In this document: piece after piece, positions 48,403 through 61,000 of the stretch
Layout of the letters: each line of letters begins with the position of its first letter
How positions within the stretch are numbered: the stretch's first letter is position 1
Origin: Cladochytrium replicatum
Taxonomy: Eukaryota; Chytridiomycota; Chytridiomycetes; Cladochytriales; Cladochytriaceae
DNA length: 64,000 nt
Reading direction: 5' to 3'
Assembly: GCA_025526935.1 (NCBI GenBank)
Contig: JAHLKD010000017.1
Coordinates: forward strand, 124,001 to 188,000
Made by a program: the position numbers and the translations under genes
Notes under the pieces: generated by a model
Database searches by the model: none
The model's input: only the letters and a program-made list of their open reading frames with translations
Told to the model about the DNA's origin: nothing

Positions 48403-49441
48403 TTACTGCGTCGTCGTCTCCTTCAACTTCAAAACCTTTCCAATTGCCACCGTTTTCCCTAAACGATCAAATGCAAAGTATCAGAGCTCCCTCTCCAAAA
48501 GTCCAAAATCGACAAACCTTCGTTTGTGAGCGTGAACCGTCCCAGCTGCTCAAACACCTTGAAGGGTTCCAAACACACCGCCTGCGACGTATCAAGCTGG
48601 ACCACAGACTTGTCCCCCTGTTTCAGGAACTTGGGCGGGTACCGGCTTTTTGTTGGTCTCTTTGTCGACCATGTGCAAAAGCGAACCGATAGAAACTTCC
48701 TCCACAATGGGGTGCGCGTGGAGCACGCGGCTCCAACCCGCGCAGATGATGGTTTTGTGCGCGCCATTGACGATTTCGGCGTCGAATGTGCACGGGGTTG
48801 GAGAGGCCGCAGAGGACAAAGCCCGGCATCACGTCCTGTTTGAGGAAAAACATTTGAATTTTGTATTCTGATTCGAAACATGAAAACAACACATTAACCT
48901 CTTCTTCAACGTTCTTTAGACGGATGCGGACGTTGTTGCCGGTCTTAGCGTGTGGAATTTCCCGATCTTCGACGTAGATCGCCACCACTTCCACTTGTTT
49001 CTGCATAGGATCGAATTAGAGATGCTTCGATATATTATATATATCCATTGTTTCTGCTCACGTTTGGCATGGTTGCCCTTTTTCACACGTCCGCTCTCAA
49101 TTTTGCCAGTCACGACTGTTCACATGTCCTACACATAACATACAATGAACATCAAAAACGACGAAACTATTCTTGATTATCAACCCACCTTGTACTTATC
49201 AGAGATGTTGCATCATGAGCGGACCCTCAACCTTGCCTCCTCTGAGGGCGATGTGTCCAACAATTCCAAAAGCAGCGGCCGCTGTTAGGGATACACTCTC
49301 AGTTCGTGCACTCAATCGACCAGCCCAGTTCAGAAAACTAACTCGTACCACGAGCACACGTCTTTCGTGAGGCGCTCCTTCAAGTTTGGCCCGCTGAATC
49401 CAGACACGGGCAAATAGTCAAGATCTGCAAATGTTCGTCCA
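48403..49441 (-). pseudogene. SUP35: eRF3/SUP35 pseudogene (C-terminal part, introns retained)
   Basis: The remains match the C-terminal beta-barrel domains of translation termination factor eRF3. In order on the minus strand: DLDYLPVSGFSGPNLKERL, LLLELLDTSPSE, ISDKYK, VVTGKIESGRVKKGN, KQVEVVAIYVEDREIPHAK, DVMPGFVLCGLSNPVH, FDAEIVNGAHKTIICAGW, KFLKQGDKSVVQLDTSQ, LGRFTLTNEG and KTVAIGKVLKLKE. The GTP-binding domain and N-terminus are absent. A stop replaces the Gly of the DMGTVV block (49122-49120), and frames change at least four times, including after NPVH and inside a run of A near NKK. Splice sites of several 50-65-nt introns are still readable (for example between RFTLTNEG and KTVAIG), so this arose by DNA duplication, not by reverse transcription. 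It cannot encode a working factor. Confidence 0.85.
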
Positions 49442-49885
49442 ACAATAAGCGATGGATGCGCAATACCCTAAATCAACGCACTCTTCTCCACGTCAAGATC
49501 ATGATCAGCGTTGCGTTCATTTCACACGGTGGCAGTGTGGCAGTGGCGGGGGGTTGTTCAATCACGTGAGCAACCATGAACCGAGTGGTGGCAGTGCAGC
49601 CATAATCAGCACGACATCATGCCAAAGTATGGATTCGGGACTGGGAGGGAGGAAGGGACGAGACAGCGAAAGAGAAGAAGGGGAAGATGATGCGTACATG
49701 AGGATGGTAACGCTGGATGGTGTGATGGGTGGGCGTACGTTGGATGGATGGATGGTTGGTTGCAGACATTGGATAGCGCGTTCATGAATAAGAACTTTGA
49801 CATGTTCCGTGGATGGCTGCCGATAGTGGAGCGGATTACGATTCTCCACACTCGATTCTGACAATCGCTTCGTTTCACACTTCAG
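49442..49885. other. Upstream region of RPS23 with a TGGA microsatellite
   Basis: This holds the RPS23 promoter, its likely 5' intron and the decayed edge of the eRF3 pseudogene. A short tetranucleotide run of tgga lies near 49740-49757. The 3' splice site for the RPS23 coding exon (cttcag) ends at 49885. Confidence 0.4.
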
Positions 49886-50426
<541 letters not shown>

Positions 50427-51640
50427 ACTGTCTGCTCTCCACAAACAAAAAGATCGGGAGATTGGATTGTCGTCTTGTCTCTTTGTTTAATACATCGCAT
50501 GCGCACATTCATTTCTTCGCTGGAATAATACGTTCAGCTGTTTGATAGCACACAGATGGAGACGATCCCGCCAAATGTATAGAAAATGTGTAATTGTGCC
50601 AAATTCTTGTGTTAGTCGACATCTATCGCCACGGCGTCTGTCGACTCCTCCTAGTTTTCATAGCCGGTCGTTGCAGCTAAAGTGGCACGCTCTCTGTCGT
50701 CTATGGTCAGTTCTCGATCGGCCATGTAGTTATGTTCTGCCTGCCCTGACGCTTGTCACAGATTTCAACACCGGCCACTCGGGACCATCCGCTGCTGCAT
50801 ATCTTGGATCAAGGTGTTGCCGTTCGGTGCATCATTTGACGATGAAGAAGAACTATGCGCCGGTTTTCATGGTATTCGACACCTGGTGGGGATCAAACGA
50901 GCTGCCGGATCACAAACTGTTCGATACCGCAGATAACGTCGAGCCAAAGTCAAGGGAAAGAAGGCACATCAGAAGTCAAACTGATGTAGTGTCATTTACT
51001 TTTTGAGTTCCAATGTGTTGATTTGTTCCGGTTAATCACGAACTCTTGGCACAATACAAATATCATGCATCAAGCAATCGTTTCAAAAGTTCACGGCTGA
51101 CGCAGCAACAACTCTAATGTTCACAAACGATATGCGCAAACGATAATTCGCATTTTGCTGAGAATGAACGTTGCCAAAATTTACCGTGTTCAGAGTTCGG
51201 TTGGAGCATTGAAGGGTTGCTGCGAGTGCAAAGCCAAACACATCTGTAATTCCAGTCCACTGTCAATTAAAATAGAGTTTTCGGTCTGAACAGCTTCGTT
51301 TCATTGAGAGACGCATGGCTGCGGAGTTGCTCGAAAATCCCAATGTGAGATCCGTGATTCGGCAAGTGGATGATCCAACAGGTTACCCTATTGTTTTCAT
51401 GGCCATATCCATCGCAGTTTCCCTCCAAGCAAAATCGAGTGACTGTTATTGGTAGCGCCAGCACAGTCTTTGAAGATTTTCCGTCGAAAATGGTTGAGAC
51501 ATGATTTCTCTCGTTTCGATCATTATCGATGGACAACGACCTTAGTTTGGCGAAAGTTGTTGCTGGCACAAGGAGTACATAGGGGTTCGGAAGATGGCGA
51601 CGTTCATGATGAAGAGCCGTATAATATCACTCAGCGGTTT
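50427..51640. other. Gene-poor stretch downstream of RPS23
   Basis: Short open stretches occur on both strands, for example YAPVFMVFDTWWGSNELPDH near 50860 (plus) and FCLEGNCDGYGHENNRVTCW near 51400 (minus). None has a start, length and family match that I can support. The flavour is decayed coding sequence. Confidence 0.35.
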
Positions 51641-51702
51641 AATATACCTTTGTTAGGTGAATGTATCTGCTGCTGACGTATGCACGTTGGAAACTTGACT
51701 AA

Positions 51703-52125
51703 ATGCTTTATATTGAAGCTTGCGACTATAGGAACTCCGGTGTCCTCCACCGTAGCGAGGTTCTGGCACAGTGGAAAGGAAAGGATAACGAGTCAAGGTG
51801 GAGGACGGTGCTATCTATGGATGTGCGCCAGCTTGACGGCACTGAGCGTCACGAGTGGGTCAAATACGAAAAGCCGACCATCGCCTCGTACGATTTTGTC
51901 GAGATCGGGAAAGCCTTTGAGATTGCTCATGGACCCAACTCGGACGCGGTCTTCAGCACTACCTTCAGCTTAGACTGGACGGGAATACGGTGTATGTGAA
52001 GCGGGGTTGGGTAGGTTCAGGTCTTGGGAGGCTGATCGACGCTGAAGCCATCGTCGAGTCTGGGAGATATTGGATGAGGGCCAATCAAGGTCAGCCAGTT
52101 CATCCCATCACAAACCCATCTTAGT
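51703..52125 (+). pseudogene. Frameshifted unidentified open reading frame
   Basis: From ATG 51703 the frame reads ACDYRNSGVLHRSEVLAQWK, ESRWRTVLSMDVRQLDGTER and FSTTFSLDWTG to about 51985. There the sense continues in another frame as NTVYVKRGWVGSGLGRLIDA and VESGRYWMRANQ. One missing base explains the change without loss of residues. I do not recognise the protein. It may be a decayed gene, or a real one with a sequencing error; there is no clear upstream exon. Confidence 0.4.
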
Positions 52126-53361
52126 GAAATTCGTTTATCAAAATGCGTCTTCGTGATCGCTTTCATTGCAGCAACAAAACACACTAAACAAATAACAAAA
52201 TAGAAAAAAATCGAGCGAATGATAAACTACAGCGTCTAAACGGACTGCTTATTTAAATTCACAAAAACCTCGTCCTCCTCGATCTCATCATCCCCAACAT
52301 CGCCATTCTCCGCAAAGTATCTCGATCAAGATCTAACACGTGAATCCAGCAACTTCTTCCTTGAAACTGCCATCGTCAATCTTTTCCAAAATGGTTTTGG
52401 AAGGCAGCCAGAGCAGCGAGCAGAATATGCGGCAATGTTGATTCTTAACTGGCTTTCCATCAGCGTTGGTGAGCTTCGCAAGGCACAGTCCATCCGCATC
52501 CAACTTCGCAAAGGTCGTTCGGTTTTCTATCCCTGATGAACTCCTTCTGCTGATTGAAATATTGTTTTGTACATCCAGGCAGATAGAGGTGTCGGATTTC
52601 TGCCCTGCTTGAACAGGTTTGATAACCATTTTTTATTGTCTTGGTCACAGGCTGCCATCCTCCTGCCTTCACCCAGGACAGTCGAGCTCAACAGTCCCAT
52701 ACTTGTGGCCACCTGTCGCTATCCTAACTAACCCTAGGCTATGTCGCTTTCTTGGTCGTTGTTTACCTTATGGGAAATCGATTCTTTAAAACAAGAAATG
52801 GTTTGATTCAAATAGAAATATATGGATACTAAGACTGTATTGATGATCAACGGGAACGTTTATGCATAGAGCGGAAGCGTGAAGAAAGTGGGAAGAGCGA
52901 TGTCGAAAAGTACAAATGTGACACTGTCGTCGCTCTCCGTCAGCTACCCAAAGCGATGATCTCGAAAGGATTTAACAAACGCAAGAGGAGCTCAAGAAAG
53001 TTCCGGAGCACAATTGTTGAAGACATTAAGGACGATCTGACGCAGTGATCTTTCAAGATGACATTTTCACGTTCCCTTCATACTCATGCACAATAAAATT
53101 GTAATGTATTCTCCATTGCTCGAACCAAACGTTTGTAGTCAAGCAGTCACGCACCCCTCGAAATCAGACAACTTGGGTCACTGTAAAGGGAAACTAAACG
53201 AAACTCGTACTCAGGGCAATGATATTTTTACACGGAGAAAAAAGAAATGAGTAAGTGAAAATCAACACCAGTTGCAGTGCGATCAAGCACGACCCAATGT
53301 TGTTTCTTTGCGACCAGCACAATCAATCGCCGAACTCCAAAAGACCTTCGCGAAAAATTCA
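52126..53361. other. AT-rich gap with a possible minus-strand fragment
   Basis: On the minus strand near 52629-52240 a protein-like piece reads FAKLDADGLCLAKLTNADGK and FKEEVAGFTC, then in another frame the acidic tail GDVGDDEIEEDEVFVNLNKQ. It lacks a clear start and family. The rest appears non-coding. Confidence 0.3.
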
Positions 53362-55179
53362 TCACACGACCACGAACCCGCTCCTTATCCCCGCCGCAGA
53401 CGTAGTCGTCCCCTTCTCCCCCTCCTTCGTCGACCTCTCCCTCTCTCGCCGCATCTCGCGCTCCTTATCCTTCGCAGCGCTCTTCTTTGTCTCCTTTGCC
53501 TGCTGCGAAAGTCGCACCTTTGCAATGATGTACCGCGGAATACGGTGAGGGTGGAGGTAGTCGATTTTGGTGTCGTTCGTGTGCGTGTCGTCACTGCTCT
53601 CGGTGTCGCGGCGCCCGAGGGCGGGTGGCATACTCGCGCCGTGATGTCTGCGGGATCCGAGCGTGACGATGGGGATCTCGTCGTCGAAGAAGGATCTGTC
53701 GACTGCTGGAGCTGAGTATGGCGGCGGAGTGGATTTTTGGGAGGAGGAGCGCGGTGAAGGGGGGATTCGGGACCAGCGGGACAGGCGTTCTGTTGTGTTG
53801 GTGTCATCGTAGAGGGGTGCTGGGGTTGAGGGCGGGATACGTTCGGTGTACATCCTGGGTGAGGATGGGTTGGTGAACGACCACTTTGAAGCTCGCTCTT
53901 CTCTTTCCGTCGACCTCAAATCTCGTAATCGCTCCCGTTCTGAACGAGCGAATGGATTCCTGTCACGCTTGTCCATTGGAGGTGACCTTTGTCGTTCGGA
54001 TCTGGATCCCCTGGGCGGGGATCGCTCCAAACGACTACGGATAAAGTCCTGGAGGTTCTTTTTCGGGGCTGGTACTGGTGGTGTAGGGTTGAAGACGCAG
54101 TCTGGCGAGTGGTGTTCGCATTGTGGTGATGAGAAGGGGTGGGGGATTCGAAAAAAGCGAGGGAGAGGGGAGAGTGGGTCTGGAGATGAGTCTCGGGGAA
54201 TATTGAGATGGTCGAGGTGGTCCAGGGACGAAGCGTGGAGAGGATCATCGGTTGGGATGCAGAGGGTGGAGTGAGTAGAGTCCAGGCGGTCGAGGGAACG
54301 GTGGCGACGAAGATCGAGACGGAGTTGAACTGGAGAGTCCGTGCGCGTTCGATAACCTTCTTCGGACGACACAACTTCCAGCGCCGATTCGTCGTCTTCG
54401 AACGTGCGATTGGGCTTTACGGATTCGACGTCAACAGAGATGTTCGGGAAGGAAAGGTCATCGTCGAGATTTGGAGCGGTCTTTCTTTCCTCCTCTTCCT
54501 CTTGACAAGTGCAGGGGCAAGAGCATGGCGGCGGTGCGAAGGCGGCACGACGCACAAGAACACAACCCTGTTCGTCAGTCACCCAAATTTGTGGCGGGGA
54601 CCAGCGAGATTTCGGGGCGATCGGTGGGTTGAGCGATAAGTCGAGAGGTAGAATTGCAGCGGCGAATGGTACAGCCCGCCTGGAAGCATTTTTGGTGGAT
54701 TGCTGTGATTTGACATGGGCGATTCTGGAAGCGGGGCGAGAGCTGCGCTCGGACAGGGCAATGGGAAAGGTGGCTGACGGTAGGTAGTTCATTTGCTGTG
54801 GTCGAGGGTCCCTGGGTGTCCTTCCACGGGAAGAATCATCATCCAAAGCACGTCCGACTTGGCGGGTGTCAGCGAGGGGCGACTTGATTGGCTGGGATGG
54901 AGGAGCGGAGGCAGGTCGTATGATTGGGTCTGATGATGCGTATGCGTTGGCAGCAACGTTGAGCATGAGCTTGACATTGAGGGCAGACGAAGTGGCAGCA
55001 GCAACGTGCATTTCTGTGTTAGGGAGTTCACAGGAAATGCGATATGCTATTAATACGAAGGTTGAAGGTTGCGAAGATTTGCAAGATTTGCGGGTGGAGG
55101 TTGACGAATGAGTTGTGGACATCCAGGGGGTGGCTGTGAGATCGGGAGGGAAGGGAAGTTTCTGTTCAGAATAAAACAT
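53362..55179 (-). CDS. Hypothetical disordered protein rich in Ser, Pro, Arg and Asp
   Basis: One open exon from ATG 55179 codes for about 605 residues. No folded domain is recognisable. It has many Ser-Pro sites and mixed-charge stretches (RDRNPFARSERERLRDL), an RWS-type repeat near the C-terminus (SKWSFTNPSSPR, SRWSRIPPSPR), a Cys/Pro patch (PPPCSCPCTCQEEEEE), and a strongly basic C-terminal helix (AAKDKEREMRRERERS). The composition suggests a regulated adaptor or nuclear/cytoskeletal protein, but nothing is specific. The frame stays open about 29 codons above 55179 without an ATG, so an upstream exon is possible. Codon bias is shared with the neighbours, which argues that it is a real gene. 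Confidence 0.6.
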   Translation of the reverse strand: MFYSEQKLPFPPDLTATPWMSTTHSSTSTRKSCKSSQPSTFVLIAYRISCELPNTEMHVAAATSSALNVKLMLNVAANAYASSDPIIRPASAPPSQPIKSPLADTRQVGRALDDDSSRGRTPRDPRPQQMNYLPSATFPIALSERSSRPASRIAHVKSQQSTKNASRRAVPFAAAILPLDLSLNPPIAPKSRWSPPQIWVTDEQGCVLVRRAAFAPPPCSCPCTCQEEEEERKTAPNLDDDLSFPNISVDVESVKPNRTFEDDESALEVVSSEEGYRTRTDSPVQLRLDLRRHRSLDRLDSTHSTLCIPTDDPLHASSLDHLDHLNIPRDSSPDPLSPLPRFFRIPHPFSSPQCEHHSPDCVFNPTPPVPAPKKNLQDFIRSRLERSPPRGSRSERQRSPPMDKRDRNPFARSERERLRDLRSTEREERASKWSFTNPSSPRMYTERIPPSTPAPLYDDTNTTERLSRWSRIPPSPRSSSQKSTPPPYSAPAVDRSFFDDEIPIVTLGSRRHHGASMPPALGRRDTESSDDTHTNDTKIDYLHPHRIPRYIIAKVRLSQQAKETKKSAAKDKEREMRRERERSTKEGEKGTTTSAAGIRSGFVVV

Positions 55180-55507
55180 TCCCGGAATCAATCGTAGACG
55201 TAATAGAAAACGCCATGCCTCTGCTGGTGCCCATTTCCGGATTGCCACCAAAGAACGTTGCCGCAATGTGCCGCCTTGTTGCCTCTAGCTCATGTGGACA
55301 GGTGTGCCACTTTGTTTCATGCATTTCAAGGGATTGGAAGTAAAATCGGGTAATCACAAGGGAAACGATGGCAGACCTCCAGATAATGTCGAGAACTGAA
55401 GTACGAAGAATTTCCAGGCCGGAACTCGCCCAAGATATACAACTTCCGTGATTTACGAATATTCTAACCGCCGTGGCTTTCAACAAAGTTGCCAAGACTT
55501 TCAGGAC

Positions 55508-56270
55508 TCAGCACAGATCACATTTGTCACACATTCCATCAGGTGCTCTCGATGAAAGCCTGAGCGCGAGTGAGCCCGTCACCCCCAGGATCACAATCCC
55601 GTCGAGAAAGAATATACCGTTTGGGATCGAACCAGCAGCAGCTGGATAGAACTAAAAGTAGGTTGTCAAAAGAGATAATTATGACTGAGAACTTACGGGC
55701 CTCCCGAGCGGACTTGCACATGGAAAAATAGTGCACTCGCTGAGCGACGCTTGGTGCGGCCATAGTTGCTGCAGATTGCAAACAAGAACCAGTTTGTTGA
55801 GCGTGATGGAGTGAGAGTTCACTGTTTCAAATCATGCCAAAAGAAATGATGAAGTCTATTCAGTGCGTACGACGGGCGAATTACAAAAAATTTCAGCCCG
55901 GCTGGAGCACCTTGATCGAAAGCATAGCTGGCACATATTTAAGACGAAGAAAGCGGAACCTGGCAGGAGATGACATCTACAAAGGCGCCAAATGGTTACG
56001 TGAAAGACGAAATTGTCGACAACATTTGGTCCAGCGTCGTAAACGACGTTTTCGTCTTCATCCTCCTCCTCATAAGATGTCTTTATACTCTTTATCCACT
56101 TCCGAACAATTGACACACCTTTCTCGCCACTCGCCTGAATCATCATGATCAGCTTCCATGATTTGGTTGGTAAGCTGTTGTGATCACGAAGACAGAAGTG
56201 AATATGACAGTGATTTTGACGGTAATGGTGACGACGATAATGGGAGGATGATGAAGACGATTTAAATACC
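55508..56270 (-). CDS. Possible small multi-exon gene of unknown function
   Basis: Two protein-like pieces lie on the minus strand. The upstream one contains KGVSIVRKWIKSIKTSYEEE and VVDNFVFHVTIW. The downstream one joins across a clean GT-AG intron (about 55696-55652) into ASPLGRPFYPAAAGSIPNGI then FFLDGIVILGVTGSLAL, ending in a Cys-rich tail (DGMCDKCDLC) at 55508. The hydrophobic run could be a membrane segment. I found no ATG in the downstream frame and could not join the two pieces, so gene limits are a guess. Confidence 0.25.
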
Positions 56271-58007
56271 AAACGGAAACCAAGAATTCACTTAGGCTTC
56301 TAATTCAACTGTTCTAAAATCCTGCGTTCGATGATCGATTGATGGTACAATGTTTCTACTCCTTCATTACCAATTACCGCGATCTTCCAATCACCTGAGA
56401 GTCACATCAGCCAAAGCAGGAAATAGAACTTCCCGCGCCGCTACTCTAAATCTTTTGTCTAGGACATTCATGAACCTCCGACCATTTCTTCAAGATCGTT
56501 TCGCTTTCCTCGGCTTGATGAACCATCGAGCCTGCTGACCGGGCTTTAAGTTTTAAATATTTTCGCAAAGGGTTTGTTGGATTATAAAAGTTACTGGACT
56601 CTCCCTTAAACGAGTTCGCACAAAACACACTACGATATAACAGATAGACTGGAGACATCCAGGAGTTCTCAATACAGGATGCGAAGAGACCTGTTGGTCA
56701 TAATTGTAAAGCTAGTAGCAATTGTTTACTGAGAGTAAATGTATTTACGCCCGTACTCTTCTAATGATAATACCAAATATGGTAATATTTTGAATTACAA
56801 TTCACTTCAAGTTTTAATTACAATTCACTGGGGGTTGAATTACAATTCACTGGGGGTTTTGCATTGGTTATTGAGGGACTAGAGATTACCGATCTCTGGT
56901 GATTTCTCTGGTTCGGTGTTGCGGATCCACTGATACTTGTTATCCAACCTGAGCACTCGCGTGGTTGGGCATTGTGTGGTTAGACTCCCACCGAGAGCAG
57001 CGCTACAGTCTTTTGCAAGCTCTTGTGATCATATTTTTACTGATATTTGGGAACCTTCCCGTTGGAATTGACAATCTTGTTGATTCTTGGGGTGGAACCA
57101 ACTCTCTTACAGACTCGGCTGGTCACAGATCGTAGCCTCTCCAATTAATATGTTGTTTATGTGGTGATAAAGCTCTGCAGGTGGCGAAAGGAGAGATGGC
57201 CGATTACAAACAGATACAAGAAGCATAGCAATAGGATTGATCCAAAGATGTTTGTTTCTTATAAGCAAAAGTTGCTTTTATGGTATGCTGAGCTTGGGTG
57301 AAAGCTCATTACAAAGCTCGACAGATACAAAGAATGGGCAAACATTCTTTTATGAAAGGGAAATCTGTATTTCTCATCATGTATAAATTTTAGTCCATCG
57401 AAGTGCGCATCTACGAACTGAACAATAAATCGTCCACGTTTTGATCCCATCGCAATTTTGTAGAACAACCGCCAGCGGATCACTGCAGTGAGAAATGGAT
57501 CTGGTTTTTCATTCGTTCGAGGGCGTCTGCGTTGGGTCAACAGATCAGGTGCTGACTAGATGTCTTTTTCTAAGGAGGACAGTCCCAAAAATGGTGATAC
57601 AAAAAAATTATACTGGTGCGACAAGAAAAAGGAAGCTTGTGTATGAACTCAGGCCAACAAAAGCGGTTCTTTTGTGTATGAGGCAAAAAAGTATCAAGAA
57701 AACTATAGAAGCTACAAAGCATCATAAAAAAAGCTTGAACAAAGAGAGATGCGTGACGAAAACACTTACAACTGATAAAAAGAAAACTTGGGGAAAAGAA
57801 TGGATGGATCCCGGATGAAACAGGGAAAAAGAATCAAGCTCTTCAGAGTTGACCCTAAAAACGTGCACGTCGACCACAATCTCGACAAATCATAGCGTAA
57901 CAAAGCAAAATAATCTATCTAACCCAAGAAAGATAGGCTAAAATATCCAAAACCAACCGATAGAAAATGAAAAATAGTTTGCAAAATCTAATTTGCTGCT
58001 GACCAGA
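56271..58007. other. AT-rich, gene-poor stretch
   Basis: No supported gene. Open stretches such as 57259-57540 (minus) and 57495-57818 (plus) are Lys- or Phe-rich, overlap each other and match nothing I know. The right end should include the 3' end of the GH5-like gene. Confidence 0.4.
56793..56860. repeat. Three-copy tandem repeat of about 22 nt
   Basis: The core aattacaattcact occurs three times (56793, 56816, 56838). The last two copies share the extension gggggtt. The first copy has diverged after the core. Confidence 0.85.
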
Positions 58008-61000
58008 TCATGCGCTCCTCCCTACCGCATCACTCCACTCCCCAGGATCACCGCCCCTCCCGATCCCCCTCGCCCTCCACACCGCACCTGCACCGGCCGC
58101 GGCGTCCGTCACGCTCGCAACCTTATCATACACAACCATCGCATCAACACCTCCAACATCAGTCCACTGACCCGCCTCCCCAACCTTCCTCTGCACCTCG
58201 TACCGAACCGCCCCCGCCCCGCCCACAACCCTCACAAGCCCCGCAGCGCTCACCCCTAAAACACTAGGCCTGCCCGGCGCAGGCCACCTGCTCGCCGCCG
58301 TCCCCGTCGCCGCCATCGTCGACGCGGCGTACATCCGCGCCATGAACTCGTAAGAGTTCGCGGGCACGTTCGCGGCGGTCGTGTTGGAGCCGGGCCAGTG
58401 GTACGCGTAGTGGCCCTTCGCGGCGTCCTCAACGTGCGTGTAGAAGCCCCCGTCCCGCGCGTGGAAGCGCAGGGACCAGTAGAGTGAGCCGGCGACATTT
58501 TGGGTGCCGGGAGTGAAGGAGCGCGAGGCGTCGGCGACGTAGGAGAAGTAGGTGTACTCGACGTTCGGGTCCGCGACGAGACCCATTTCGGTTACGACGA
58601 GGGACTTCTTGTTCCGGGCGGCGGTCTTGCCGTCGCGTTCGACGCTCGTGACGTAGTCGTTGCCGCTGCCGCCAACCGTTGAACTGCCATAGTAGCTGGT
58701 CAAGAAATTGGTCAAGAAATGGTCAGCTCTCGAATTTATCGCACTAGATGTGGCGACTTACTGGTTGGAAATAACGTCGATAAGGTCCGAGCTCAGTGCT
58801 TCGGCGGCCCACTTGGCACCTTGGAAACCTCCCAGTGTGCCATCCATCATGAGCTGCTTGATCTTGAGCGTCGTTTTCAGGTGCTGCGCGATCTCGACCG
58901 TCCAGGCTCCGGGAACGAGGAATCCTCCGCCGGCACCGTAATCCTGCTCCCAACCACCCATTTCGTTTCCAGTCTGCCAGCCAAATACAGCCTGTTAAAC
59001 CGAAGAGCAATCAGATACGAATAGAAGAGACGATGCCAGCTTCTGAGACTCACAGGATCGTCACCGTAGCGGATCCCAGATTCGGTGTTGACTCGGTTGA
59101 TCATGTATGTCAAGAAATCCTTTATAGCAAACGTCAGCACGTGAAAACTCCAATCACTTCGTTCCTGTGCATACCTTGAACGCATTGATCAAAGCGCGAT
59201 CGGTGAAAAACCCTTGCTGTGCAGCCTTGACAGATCCGTACTTTCCAGGCGTCACGATGTTTGCAAACGTGTACATCCCACCAGAGCCCCTAAAGCAACG
59301 CAAATAAACATTAAGGGGCTCCAGATTCCCTTAAATCCATTCCAGTTACACACCAGTTCCACATATCGATCAACGGAATTATCACACGAACACCAAGATG
59401 ACCAGCCCTCATGAGCACGTAATCCAAGCTCTTGAACGCCTCTTCGCCGTATACACCGACGCCCTGGTAATGCCTCGGCGCGGCTCCGAATCCCATGCAG
59501 TAAATCCGAATAACGAGTCCCTGCATTTGCTGGATCGCGAGCAACGCATCGTCGGTTTCGAACTTGTTCGGGGGGATCCATGTGCCACCTGCTCGATCGA
59601 TGATGCCGTTGAGATCCGGAACGTTGAACGACACAAACTTTGAAGAATTAAGAAAATCAGGTGATTGTGCTTTTTGGAACTTCGAACAAAAGTCTTACCC
59701 GGAAAGGTTTGGTGCCTTCGTAGAGAACGCCAGTGGCAGGGTCTCGGGTAATAAACGGCATGGTAGCAGCGTACCCGCCACCGCTACCGTTACCGCCGGA
59801 CGGAGAAGTCGCATTCGGCGAAGGGGAAGCACCTGGCGCACCAGCTCCACCGCCATTCCCATCGCTCCCACCTCCACTCTTGCCCACAGTAAACACCAGC
59901 GTCAAGGTCAGCGCGATGGCCAGCAACAGCGACACGGCAGCCGAGATCGCAATGACCCTTGTGCGGCGGGACATACCCCTCGGCCGCACGCCGACGCCAA
60001 AGAGCGGGGCACGTTCAAGACCCTCTTTTACAGGTTTGCGCTCCATCGTGCCGCCGCGCGAGAACAGCGTGCGCTCAGAGTTGCTGCGTTGCGGTGCATT
60101 GTTGTTGGACTTGGCAGATGTTCCAGCAATGATCGCGAGCTCGGTCACAGACATAGCTGAAAGGCGACGTAGGTCGGGTGCACCTGGGAGTCGATCGGCC
60201 CAGATAGAGTCCCTTTGCACTTGCTTGGCCCGGCTCGCGGCAGTGCTGGGAGGTCGGGGTCGAGACGAGCTGGAGGAGTCGCCTGCAGCACGCGTCGGCG
60301 AGTTGAAATAATTGGCGGTGGTGGTCGCGGATCGGCCAAAGCTTCCGGCGATGTAGTCGTTGACCACAGACTTGCGGGCGTCGTCGGACGGGACAGACCA
60401 AAAAGGATCGGCTGTGTTTGAATCGTCCAGGAACTTGGGAGACCATGCGGTGACTCCAACGATGGTCCTAGCGTCGTCATCGTCGGCGGAAGGACGGGGT
60501 CGGGAACCGGTGCGCGTGGTAGTAGGGAATCGGCCAGTGGTCGGGTAACGTTCGGTCGATTTTGCTGTGGTGCCGGACAGCGATGGATCTGGATCGGAAG
60601 ACGTGGTCGACCGAGTGGCGGTTCCGTATAAAGACGCTCCGGTGTTGTTCTGGCCGCGATCCATCGTTCTGGTAGCTGTACCGTACAGAGGATCGGCGGA
60701 TCGAGAAGCAGTGCCATATGACGACGTCCCAGCGTTTGCTTGGATTCTGGTGGCCGTCCCATACAGAGGCGTCGGTTGATCGCGGTCGGAAGATAGTCCA
60801 CGACTAGCAGCAGATCCATAAAGTGCATTCGCATTCTCTCTATCGTTAGATCTACCACGCACGTTCCGAGACGCCGTCCCGGCGCGCTCAAGAGTTTCGA
60901 AAGGATTCGTGGACTTTGGAGATTGCGGGTTGTTCTGTCTCTGCAAGGTGTTCGAACGCTGTTCGGACCGAGTCGGACGAGGTGGAGACAAAGCTGATGG

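Noticed and set aside
49730-49765. TGGA tetranucleotide run considered as a regulatory repeat
   Set aside because: Too short and too common to assign a role.
53846-54639. Two plus-strand open frames over the disordered hypothetical gene
   Set aside because: They are Arg/Gly/Trp-rich complements of the Ser/Pro/Asp-rich minus-strand exon, a common antisense effect.
57259-57818. Two facing open frames in the AT-rich gap
   Set aside because: Composition is Lys/Phe-biased as expected by chance in AT-rich DNA and no family is recognised.
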